From: Chthoniobacterales bacterium
GTDB lineage: Bacteria > Verrucomicrobiota > Verrucomicrobiia > Chthoniobacterales > UBA6821
Reading direction: 5' to 3'
NCBI GenBank assembly: GCA_021733705.1
Contig: JAIPKF010000036.1
Location: 1-11,534 of the forward strand
DNA length: 11,534 nt
Below are positions 1-7,800 of this stretch, in pieces (the first letter of the stretch is position 1; the number at the start of each line of letters is the position of its first letter). The notes beneath the pieces were generated by a model. The model did no database searches, was not told the origin of the DNA, and saw only the letters and a program-made list of their open reading frames with translations. The position numbers and the translations under genes were made by a program.

Positions 1-141
1 AATGGTAAAAGCATTATGGGATTGATGATGCTTGCTGCTGCAAAGGGGTCTCAAATACGTCTTATTGCAAAAGGTGAAGAAGCTGCTGCTGCTATTGCTG
101 CGCTTGAGGAGTTAATCATGAATTCTTTTGGTGAAGCGTAG
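1..141 (+). CDS. ptsH: HPr-family phosphocarrier protein, C-terminal part (5' end outside window)
   Basis: The first 46 codons and a TAG stop are read in frame 1. The peptide begins NGKSIMGLMMLAAAKGSQI, which matches the segment of HPr around the regulatory serine (Ser46 in Bacillus numbering, in the KSIMG motif; here codon 4), followed by the final helix ending in EALEEL-like sequence (AAIAALEELI). HPr is the small cytoplasmic phosphoryl carrier between enzyme I and the sugar-specific PTS components; the serine is the target of HPr kinase/phosphorylase in species that have it. The catalytic His15 would lie upstream of the window and cannot be checked. The tail after the helix (MNSFGEA) is short and ordinary. 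Palindromic repeat R1 starts 20 bases after the stop. The family call is firm; whether the protein works in sugar transport or only in regulation cannot be told from this fragment. Confidence 0.88.
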   Translation, partial: NGKSIMGLMMLAAAKGSQIRLIAKGEEAAAAIAALEELIMNSFGEA

Positions 142-160
142 TAGTTATGCCATCCAAAAC

Positions 161-422
161 TAGCCCGGATATTTCATGCCGATCACCTACGGAATCCGGG
201 AAGCCAAGACGGATGCTGCGTTGATCTCGAAGTCTTCCTCGGGCAGTGTGTACACATACAGCCCGGCATTAAAATGCTCGTCTGCGTTGACTCGCTCGCT
301 CCCGCTCGTCTCGCCCTTTTAGGGCTTCCTAAAGCAGTCTCCCCCACGGTCTCCCGACCACCGGTGGTGCCCCATCAGCCTTCGCGGCCTCCTTGTCACG
401 ATCCGTATGAAATATGCGGGTA
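161..422 (+). repeat. R1: TA-bounded palindromic repeat element, expanded 262-bp copy
   Basis: The left end TAGCCCGGATATTTCAT and the inverted right end ATGAAATATGCGGGTA form imperfect terminal inverted repeats, and TA lies at both outer edges (161-162, 421-422). The left half (to about 268) closely matches the left half of R3 and of R4 read backwards, including GTTGATCTCGAAGTCTTCCT and the central GTGTGTACACA. The right end (about 371-422) matches the right end of R3. Between them R1 carries about 80 extra bases with their own small palindromes: GCCCT/AGGGC at 313-325 and ACCACCGGTGGT at 357-368. The segment CAGCCC...AAATGCTCG is shared with R5, so R1 and R5 form one subfamily. No transposase is present. 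The stretch from 142 to 589 holds only this element, the hairpin at 444-479 and an AT-rich leader. Confidence 0.9.
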
Positions 423-443
423 CGTATGAGAGGGTTTAAAAAA

Positions 444-479
444 GACAACCCGCCACACCCTAAAGTGCGACGGGTTGTT
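444..479. terminator. Probable intrinsic terminator hairpin downstream of ptsH
   Basis: A perfect 8-bp stem ACAACCCG (445-452) pairs with CGGGTTGT (471-478). A G-T pair extends the base and a possible inner CAC/GTG pairing lies in the loop. On the plus strand the stem is followed by TGTTCC, only moderately T-rich; on the minus strand it is followed by C and six T (complement of 438-443), the better terminator tail. No minus-strand gene lies to the right, so it most plausibly ends transcription from the HPr gene, perhaps working in both directions. It now lies about 300 bases from the ptsH stop because R1 sits between them. Confidence 0.6.
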
Positions 480-589
480 GTTCCCCCCAGAACATTCTTT
501 CAATTGATTAAAAAGTATAGTATAAGTAATTCTTTGCAATCCTTTTTTCTCAATAGAGTGAATTTGTAGTTAACTCCCCTAATTTTTTT

Positions 590-2152
590 ATGCTTTCTAT
601 CATTCGTAAAAATCAACATTTCTTAACTTTTGTTATTGTTGTTTTAACAATCATTTCTTTTCTCTGGCTTTATAACAGAACAAATTTATCACAAATAGGT
701 GTTAATGATGTAGCTATTGTATATGGGCGTGTGATTCAAAAATCGGAGTGTGAGCGCGAAATTCGTGACTACCGTCTCGCGATTGCATTGGGGTTAACGG
801 AGTTCGTAAATGATCTGGGTGGTTTTGCAGAAAACGAAGATGTTGCTTTAACTTCTTATATTTTTAATACGTTGGTTATTCAACACGAAGCATCACTCCT
901 GAACATTGTACCGACCGATGAAAACGTTGCTACAGTTATTCAAAAACTTCCTATTTTTCAAACAGACGGTGCCTTTGATAGTAGCAAATATGCTCTTTTT
1001 ATGCGGGAGCAATTAACTCCGCGTGGATTTACAGAGCGCCACTTAGAAGAAGTTGTTTGTGATTCTATTTTTTTCAAAAGACTATATCAGCTTATCACAG
1101 CACCGGTTGTTGTGAGTGAGTCTCAGGTGCGTGAAGCTGCACGTATCTATCAACCGGTAGTGGCACAGGCCCTCTATTTTGACCGTGATCATTATTTAAA
1201 AAATCTTAAAAAAGAGGCAGTAACTCCTGAAGAAAAGAGGGAGTTTTATGAAAAAAATAAATCACTTTTTGTCAATGAGGAGGAAAGAGTCGTAAGTTAT
1301 ATCCATTTGACTCTCCCGTTAAATCAACAAAATCTGCAGGGGAAGGAGCGAGTAAAAGCCATGCAGCAGCTTTCTGAGACTGCATCTACTTTTAAACAGC
1401 ATGCCCAAGAAGAAGAGCAGAACGGAAACGATTTTGCAAAGAGTGCCACTCAATATGGATTCAAGGTTGTTACAACAGCCTCTTTCAAGAAAAAGGGTCC
1501 AGAAACAATAGTCTCAGAAAAAACAAAACAGCCTCCCTCAGAGTTAGTCGCAGCTGCATTCAAGCTGAGCAATGTGGGAACGATTTCTGAGATCATTCAA
1601 AGCGGAGATAATTTTTATATTTTTTCATTAAGGCAAATCACTCCTGCGCGCCCATTGACGTTTTCAGAGGTTGATTCAAAAGTGGATAAAATATTACGAG
1701 AACAAAAAGCTTCTCAAGCAGTTCAGGAGGCTTCAAATAAAGCTATTAAAAGTTTGCATGAAGCAATGAAAGCTGGAAAAACATTCGATCAAGCTAGTGC
1801 TAGCCTTGGATTCAAACCGGTCACGATATCGGGAAGCATGTCACTCCCCTCATCCAAGCTTTCTTTACCTGAGCAACAATGCCTCGCATCAACATTATCT
1901 TTAAAAGAAGGTGAGATTAGTGAAGTGCACCATGCCGCTTGGGGAGACTTTGTTGTTACCCTGCAAAAAAGGGAGGCCCTTAATGATAGTGATTGGCAGA
2001 GGTATCATGCGAGTATTGAAGAACGATTATTAGACCAAGAACGACATCTTCTTTTTTCTGAATGGCTGCGACAAGCCCGTGTAAGTGCTAAGATTAGCAT
2101 GATTGATGGGCATCATCGTAGGAGTCTTTTCTCTTCGATTTTTGGAAAATGA
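590..2152 (+). CDS. SurA/PpiD-like membrane-anchored periplasmic folding chaperone (peptidyl-prolyl isomerase family)
   Basis: The 520-residue protein begins with a short basic N-terminus and one hydrophobic helix (about residues 11-28, FLTFVIVVLTIISFLWLY), which should anchor it in the inner membrane with the rest in the periplasm. Residues about 38-170 look like the SurA N-terminal chaperone fold (VNDVAIVYGRVIQKSECERE, then VATVIQKLPIFQTDGAFD, typical of SurA_N/PpiD proteins). The region about 230-350 resembles a parvulin domain (ERVVSYIHL ... GTISEIIQSGDNFYIFSL), and a second weaker parvulin-like half lies at 395-462 (GEISEVHHAAWGDFVVTL). Such proteins assist folding of secreted and outer-membrane proteins. 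Whether the isomerase site is active cannot be judged; many PpiD-type domains are not. ATG at 590 is chosen because the membrane helix follows directly. No Shine-Dalgarno is visible, and no convincing promoter could be picked in the AT-rich leader 480-589. Confidence 0.8.
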   Translation: MLSIIRKNQHFLTFVIVVLTIISFLWLYNRTNLSQIGVNDVAIVYGRVIQKSECEREIRDYRLAIALGLTEFVNDLGGFAENEDVALTSYIFNTLVIQHEASLLNIVPTDENVATVIQKLPIFQTDGAFDSSKYALFMREQLTPRGFTERHLEEVVCDSIFFKRLYQLITAPVVVSESQVREAARIYQPVVAQALYFDRDHYLKNLKKEAVTPEEKREFYEKNKSLFVNEEERVVSYIHLTLPLNQQNLQGKERVKAMQQLSETASTFKQHAQEEEQNGNDFAKSATQYGFKVVTTASFKKKGPETIVSEKTKQPPSELVAAAFKLSNVGTISEIIQSGDNFYIFSLRQITPARPLTFSEVDSKVDKILREQKASQAVQEASNKAIKSLHEAMKAGKTFDQASASLGFKPVTISGSMSLPSSKLSLPEQQCLASTLSLKEGEISEVHHAAWGDFVVTLQKREALNDSDWQRYHASIEERLLDQERHLLFSEWLRQARVSAKISMIDGHHRRSLFSSIFGK

Positions 2153-2153
2153 A

Positions 2154-2178
2154 AAATCACTAAAGGTATGAGTGATTT
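2154..2178. terminator. Weak hairpin just after the SurA/PpiD-like gene
   Basis: AAATCACT (2154-2161) and AGTGATTT (2171-2178) form a perfect 8-bp inverted repeat with a 9-base loop, starting two bases after the stop codon. The stem is AT-rich and no T-run follows, so it is a poor intrinsic terminator. The overlapping palindrome TGATTTAAATCA (2173-2184) offers an alternative fold. It may instead stabilise the mRNA 3' end, or be chance. Confidence 0.25.
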
Positions 2179-2254
2179 AAATCATGATTCTAAAACACCA
2201 AAAAAAATGGGCATAGATAGTGTATTAAATTGAAACGGAGACGTAATAAACTTG

Positions 2255-2340
2255 TTCCTTTTGCCTAGGACTACGTTATCAGATCTTACGTTGTCTTTGG
2301 ATAGCGTTTTGATCTTCGGCCTTGTCCTAAGAAAAAATCA
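2255..2340. other. Intergenic segment with imperfect inverted repeat, unidentified
   Basis: The 237-bp gap between the chaperone and TPR genes has no convincing ORF. Within it CCTAGGAC (2264-2271) and GTCCTAAG (2324-2331) are inverted with one mismatch, and flanking CTTTTG and AAAAAA extend the pairing slightly. Between them GTTATCAGATCTT and GTTTTGATCTT are partly repeated. It does not resemble the R1-R5 family. It could be a remnant of another repeat, a structured leader of the TPR gene, or chance; I cannot assign it. Confidence 0.2.
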
Positions 2341-2389
2341 CTGCGTTATTTCATGTAATATCAAAGTAATTTGACTATAAGATTGTCAG

Positions 2390-2773
2390 GTGAATACAAA
2401 TCTCCATTTAGACTCTCATCTTACAGAGCTTTTTGATGAAGCCACAGGGGCTCTTGCTATCGGAGATCTTGAAGCTGCAGTTACCCTCTATCATCAGTGT
2501 GTAGAATTACAGCCGGAATTTTTTGAAGGATGGCATGCTTTAGGAATGGCTTTAATGAAAATAGGTCGCTATCCCGATGCGATCCAAGCAGGATTACGGG
2601 CAACCGAGCTTGCACCAAATGATCAACTCGCTTGGTCAAGCCTTTCTCTTTTCTATGTTCGTAATCACCAAATTCCAGAGGCAGAAGCGGCAGGAGTGAA
2701 AGCAAAAATTCTTTCATGGGGAGGAAAGATTGCACTTGATACTAAGGAGAGAAATCCGAATATTTCGCACTAG
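2390..2773 (+). CDS. Small tetratricopeptide-repeat (TPR) protein
   Basis: This 127-residue protein starts at GTG 2390 and consists almost entirely of about three TPR units: residues 14-44 (FDEATGALAIGDLEAAVTLYHQCVELQP), 45-78 (GWHALGMALMKIGRYPDAI ... ATELAPND) and 79-110 (AWSSLSLFYVRNHQIPEAEAAGVKAKILSW). The spacing of small and aromatic residues (W-LG-Y-A-P) is typical of the family. TPRs form helical scaffolds for protein binding; no partner can be named. There is no signal peptide, so it is probably cytoplasmic. It precedes dnaX on the same strand, separated by 158 bases containing R2, so co-transcription is possible but unproven. The TAG stop (2771-2773) uses the TA at the edge of R2; removing R2 with one TA still leaves TAG, so the C-terminus was not altered. 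No Shine-Dalgarno precedes the start. Confidence 0.82.
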   Translation: MNTNLHLDSHLTELFDEATGALAIGDLEAAVTLYHQCVELQPEFFEGWHALGMALMKIGRYPDAIQAGLRATELAPNDQLAWSSLSLFYVRNHQIPEAEAAGVKAKILSWGGKIALDTKERNPNISH

Positions 2774-2841
2774 CCCGGATATTTAATACTTATCGGCTTT
2801 CGCGACTGCCTCATCACGATCAGTATGAAATATCCGGGCTA
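2771..2841 (+). repeat. R2: minimal palindromic repeat element
   Basis: A perfect 15-bp inverted repeat CTAGCCCGGATATTT (2770-2784) and AAATATCCGGGCTAG (2828-2842) encloses 43 bases, with TA at both edges (2771-2772, 2840-2841). The first about 20 bases match the left end of R1 and R3. The last about 50 match the right end of R3 (ATCGGCTTTCGCGACT...CACGATCAGTATG against ATCAGCCTTCGCGGCT...TACGATCAGCATG). R2 is therefore an internally deleted copy lacking the middle of the element. As RNA it would fold into a strong hairpin immediately after the TPR stop codon, so it may act as a 3'-end stabiliser or attenuator ahead of dnaX. Confidence 0.9.
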
Positions 2842-2931
2842 GAATATTGGAAAATCCTAGAATTCTCTTCTTATTAAGTTTAGCTTTCTAGTCACAGTTC
2901 GTTTTTCATTACCAATTATTCCACTATCATT

Positions 2932-4797
2932 GTGAGCTATCGTGTCTTTGCCAGAAAATATCGTCCTCAACGATTTCAGGACGTCGTTGGCCAGCGTTCT
3001 ATTATCCAGACGTTACAAAATGCCATTACCTCTCAAAAGCTCGCACAAGCCTATCTCTTCGTTGGGCCGCGAGGCGTTGGAAAAACCTCCATTGCTCGTA
3101 TTTTTGCTAAGGCTCTCAACTGTTACCAAGGAATAACAATGGATCCGTGCGGGCATTGTGCTGCTTGTTTGGAAATTGCAGAAGGCCATAGCATGGATGT
3201 TCTCGAAATTGATGGAGCAAGTAACAATAGCGTAGAGAGTATCCGTACCCTTCGAGACAATGCTGCCTTTGCACCTGTGCGAGGGCCATACAAGATCTAT
3301 CTTATTGATGAAGTTCATATGCTCACCACAGCTGCTTTTAATGCTCTTCTCAAGACGTTGGAAGAACCGCCAGAGCATGTAAAATTTATTTTTGCAACAA
3401 CAGAAGCACAAAAACTTCCTTCCACAATTACCAGTCGATGCCAACGATTCGATTTAATTCGTCTCACTGAAAAAGAGATTGCCAATCATCTTCTTTTGAT
3501 TGCACAAAAAGAAGAGATTGTGTTGTCGGCAGAGGCTGCTTTAGGAGTGGCTCACGGAGCTGATGGAGCGATGCGAGATGCAGAATCGATGCTGGATCAA
3601 CTGGTAGCCTTTTGTGGCAAAACCATCTCAGAACAAGATGTGCAACACATTTTTGGGTTTACTCCCAGTGATCTGATACATCAGCTGGGAAAAGCAATCC
3701 TCAGCTTGGACATTCATGCAGCCTTAACGTTAATTCAAGATCAGAGTGATGGAGGAAAAGATCTCTCTCGATTGTTAAATGATTTAATTTATTTTTTCCG
3801 TGATCTTCTTGTTGAGACAGTTCATCCCTCTAGGGAGCAGACTTGTTTTTCGGTGCTTCGAGATCATGTTTCTTCAGAAAAATTATTAAGCCTTCTTGAA
3901 GAATTAGGAAAAGCTGAAGAACGGTTTAGATGGGCTACGAATAAGAAATTACAATTGGATGTTCTTGCAATAAAAGCGATCCATCTTCTTCAAGAGGTGA
4001 GTCTCACAGATGTTCTTGACGTTTTAACAACACTTCGCGAAGGAAAATCACCACCTGAAAAATTTAGGAAGCCAGTTGCAACACTGGTAAGAACCGAGCT
4101 GGAAAACAGTGATGAAAATCAGAAAAGCTCTCCCTTATCTCCTTCTCCAGAATTGCTGGAAAAAGTGGCCCCCAGTTCCAATCATCCCCAACCCATAGCT
4201 CTCTCCTCGAAAGAAGATACTAATCTCAGCCTCTCCTCCTCTGCTGTTCTTCCAGTTACTCCTTTGGAAGAGGTCCTGATTCCTAGTGATGAAGAGACAT
4301 GTGAAGTTGATACTGCAACAACTCCTTTTTTAAATGATCCCTGGAGTGACATTGCCACCTCTCTTGGCTCAGAATCCCCCTTAAAATTTGGATGGCTCAC
4401 TACAGGACGTTTTGTAGAAAGAAAAAATCACCAGATGTTTATCGAGTTTCCCTCTTCTTATGAGGCCCAAACAGAGACTCTCTTTTGGTCCCAAGCACGA
4501 AAAAAAATTCAAGAGCGGTTAACGCAAAATTTAGGAGAAAAAATAGAACTAGTGACTCTCTTTACTGGTGAAGAAGTCTTAGAGGAGGCCTTAGATGAGG
4601 AGATTATGGAAGTAATGGCTCCTCAGGAAGCTCCCAAAAAAGCCTCTCCTCAACCTGCCAAAAAAATAAAACACCCTCAGGTTCAAGATCTCAATGCCAC
4701 TCCAACCTTGACCCCCCAAGAGTTGGAGCATTTTAAAAATGATCCTCTCATTCAAAAAGCATTGGAGCTTTTTGAAGCTGAGATTGTGCAAAGTTAG
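2932..4797 (+). CDS. dnaX: DNA polymerase III subunit gamma/tau (clamp-loader ATPase)
   Basis: The start is GTG 2932 because the product then begins MSYRVFARKYRPQRFQDVVGQ, the canonical DnaX N-terminus. All ATPase motifs are present: Walker A GPRGVGKTS (45-53), zinc cysteines C64, C73, C76 and C79, Walker B LIDEVH (124-129), sensor 1 ATTE (155-158), the SRC motif with the arginine finger (R169) and sensor 2 GAMRDAESMLDQ (212-223). A collar-like helical domain follows to about 365, then a Ser/Pro/Glu-rich linker (about 390-460), a folded tau-type region (about 485-545) and a charged tail ending DPLIQKALELFEAEIVQ. DnaX loads the beta clamp and couples polymerase to helicase at the fork. At 621 residues it is a full tau-length protein. 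Runs of A occur (8 A at 4500-4507), but no classic slippery heptamer with a nearby stop was found, so no gamma form is claimed. The addB-like gene follows after 57 bases. Confidence 0.96.
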   Translation: MSYRVFARKYRPQRFQDVVGQRSIIQTLQNAITSQKLAQAYLFVGPRGVGKTSIARIFAKALNCYQGITMDPCGHCAACLEIAEGHSMDVLEIDGASNNSVESIRTLRDNAAFAPVRGPYKIYLIDEVHMLTTAAFNALLKTLEEPPEHVKFIFATTEAQKLPSTITSRCQRFDLIRLTEKEIANHLLLIAQKEEIVLSAEAALGVAHGADGAMRDAESMLDQLVAFCGKTISEQDVQHIFGFTPSDLIHQLGKAILSLDIHAALTLIQDQSDGGKDLSRLLNDLIYFFRDLLVETVHPSREQTCFSVLRDHVSSEKLLSLLEELGKAEERFRWATNKKLQLDVLAIKAIHLLQEVSLTDVLDVLTTLREGKSPPEKFRKPVATLVRTELENSDENQKSSPLSPSPELLEKVAPSSNHPQPIALSSKEDTNLSLSSSAVLPVTPLEEVLIPSDEETCEVDTATTPFLNDPWSDIATSLGSESPLKFGWLTTGRFVERKNHQMFIEFPSSYEAQTETLFWSQARKKIQERLTQNLGEKIELVTLFTGEEVLEEALDEEIMEVMAPQEAPKKASPQPAKKIKHPQVQDLNATPTLTPQELEHFKNDPLIQKALELFEAEIVQS

Positions 4798-4854
4798 CTC
4801 TGAAACTTCCCATTTCCATTCACGTTTTAAGATGATTGGATCTCTTGATTCTTT

Positions 4855-7800
4855 GTGAGCACTTCTTTACAAACTCTCTTTTTTGATTGGAAGAGCCCCT
4901 GGCTATCCCATCTTGCTACCTACTTGTTTTACACGTGGAATCAAGGAACAAGCAGCTCTCAAGAAGATCTTTCATCGACTGTAGTAGTTCTTCCAGGCCG
5001 TCGTGCAGGAAGAAGGCTTTTAGAACTAATGGCATTAGAGGCTGAAAAAGAACAATGGAATTTTACCCCCCCTACTATCGTGACACTCCGTGAAGCTGTC
5101 ACAGTTCTGATAAAACCTAGCGAAGAAACGCTACCTGAGGGGAGTGCTGTGGCACAGCGACTCGCCTGGCATGAGGCATTTCGACAGCTTCCAAAGCACC
5201 ATCTTGAAAATATTCACCCTTTCTCCAAGAGCGCAGTTCTTCCGAGTAGAGGGGAAGAGCTGCTTGGAATCATAGAATCACTTGCAAAGGAAATGGGAAG
5301 TAAGGGTCTTGATTTTCACACCGTGGCCATTCGAGTAGGGGAGATTTTTCCAGAATCTGCAGAACGAGAGGAACCTCGCTGGAAAGGACTTGCTTACCTT
5401 CAAAAAAGCTACCGTGATATTATGGCATCATGGGGATATTCAGATCCTACCGACTTCCTACGTTCTTGCCTTGCGAGCGGAGAAGTATCCAATGATCGTC
5501 GAGTTCTCGTAGCAGGAGTTGTGGAATCCGCTCCACTGTTTCAATCCTTTTATGAAAAAACAAAACCGACTCTGATTGTTATTGCACCTAAGGAGCACGC
5601 ACAAGGCTTCACTAATCATGGGTTACTTGTGAAAGAATATTGGTTAAATCATCCAGCAATAATTGAAGATGCACAGCTTATTCCCTGTGAACGAAGTGAG
5701 GATCAAGCAGAGGAGGTCGTTCGACTTATTACTCATCTTAAAGATACCATTTCCCATGTGACTGTTGCGGTACAGGATGTCGCAACACTTCCCTTACTAC
5801 AAAATCGTTTAGAAAATGTGGGAGTTCAAACTCGCTGGGCCGGTGGTCATCCATTTCGAGGAGGACGGTTGTATCAACTCCTACAAGCCATTGCTCATTT
5901 TATAGATTATAAAAATTCTTCAGGACCAACACTTGCTGCCATGAGTGCTCTTGTGCGTCATCCCGATATTTATCCCCATTGTACATCTCCGGAACTACTT
6001 TTAAAAAAACTCGATCTTCTAGAGCGTGAACAGCTCCCCGTTTTTTTAGATAAAGCAAGCCTTGCTTTATCCCCAAAAAATGAAGATCTCCTTGTTGGAA
6101 TAGAAGAACTTGAAACCCTCATTGGAGTAGATTCTGAGCCACTGTCACTGGAGGAGGGAGCATCAAAACTGCGAACTCTTTTACTACGTCTTTTTGGGAA
6201 ACGTCAGGTGCATACGGAGACTTCTGAAGGACACTATTTTTTAGGTTGTTTAGAGGAATGCTTACAAATGCTCGAGCAAATCGAAGAGATGAGCCCTTAT
6301 ATTTCTGAGCGTTTTTCAATGAGTTCATTCCTGGAGAATCTTCTGAACCTTCTCCAAGAAAAAAATATTCCAGAACGAGAAGAGCCTGAAGCACTCGAAC
6401 TACTGGGATGGTTAGAATTACAAGCTGACGATGCTCCCTATACTATCATCACTTCGTGCCACGAAGGATTTTTTCCTCAGAGTGAAAGATCCAATCCTTT
6501 TTTGTCTCAGGGGCTTCAATCACGTTTAGGTCTTAATGAGGAGGGGCTATTACTCGCACGCGATCATTATCTCCTTCAAAGTATTGTGGCTTCACGGCAG
6601 GTTATATTAATAGCGCCTCGCTACAATGGTCGTGGAGAACCTGCTCGTCCCAGCCGGCTTTTAATGATGGGGTTGGCTCTAGAAGAGTTGCCACAGCGGG
6701 TGCTCCAATTAACGCAGCCTCTCTTAACCCGGATATTTCATACTGACCAACTACGGAAGCCGGGAAGCAAGATGGATGCTGCGTTGATCTCGAAGTCTTC
6801 CTCGGGCAGTGTGTACGCACACAGCCGTCGTCAGACTTCATCGCTCGCCTTACCCCATCAGCCTTCGCGGCTCCCTCGTTACGATCAGCATGAAATATCC
6901 GGCTTAAAAGAAAAAAAAGAGCGAGGCCTCTCTCATCATATTTCTCAGTTTCATGCACGACCTCTCGGAACAGAGAGGGTCACACGTGTGACAGTAACAG
7001 GACTCCGAACCTACTTACAATCACCTCGACTTTTTTATCTCCAGCATGTTTTGCGACTTCAAGAAGTGGAGGAGCCCCCCCTAGAAATGAATGCAGGTCA
7101 TTTTGGACGACTTATTCATGAGGTCTTAGGGGCTTTTGGAATGGAGGAAAAAAATATCCCAGCAACGGATGTGCAAAAATTATCAACCTGGCTTCGAAGA
7201 AAACTTTTTTCTATGGCAAAGCACTATTTTGCTCCAGGGCCCTCTCTGCCGATTCAGTTGCAATTAGAGGCAATGGCGGAGACCTTAGATGGCTTTGCAC
7301 AAGCTCAAGTAGCCCATCACCAAGCAGGATGGAAAATCATTGCAGCAGAAAATCAACACTACTCTTCATCCCCTGTCCTTGAGGAAAGAATTGTATTTGA
7401 AGGGGGAGGTTCTCTGATGTTGCAGGGTCGCATCGACCGTATTGATTGGAATCAGGAGCTCAAGCGCTGGATGATTATCGATTATAAAACTCGGCACGAT
7501 CAAGAATGGAAAAATGCCACTCCCAATAGAGAACATTTTCAAAAAAAAGGAGAAGAAATTCTTTGGAAAGATTTTCAACTTCCACTTTATTTAAAGCTAA
7601 CTGCTCACTGGAAAGTGCTTCAAGAATCAGGGCTTCCACTTCCCACTATTGAGAATACAGATCTTTGCTATTTTCAGTTACCGATGGAAACAGAGCAAGC
7701 TGGATTGAGTGAGCCATTTGATTCTAAGATGATTGTTCCTGCGTGGACTGAAGCAACTCGAATTATGAAAGCAATCGTAGATGGAAATTTTGACCCACTT

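Noticed and set aside
480..589. Promoter for the SurA/PpiD-like gene (TTGATT at 504-509, TATAGT at 516-521, TATAAG at 521-526)
   Set aside because: Hexamers of the right kind are present but their spacing is wrong, and the region is so AT-rich that such matches are expected by chance.
3013..3444. 143-aa minus-strand ORF opposite the dnaX ATPase domain
   Set aside because: It is antisense to one of the most conserved parts of dnaX, and the translated product looks like a shadow reading frame.
4500..4507. Run of eight A in dnaX as a programmed frameshift or slippage site making a gamma form
   Set aside because: The site is very late (codons 523-525), the phase does not give a classic A-AAA-AAG heptamer, and a short product would not resemble gamma.
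6602..6958. 118-aa minus-strand ORF spanning R3
   Set aside because: It lies opposite the conserved addB frame and owes its length to the repeat, which is open in several frames; there is no family resemblance.
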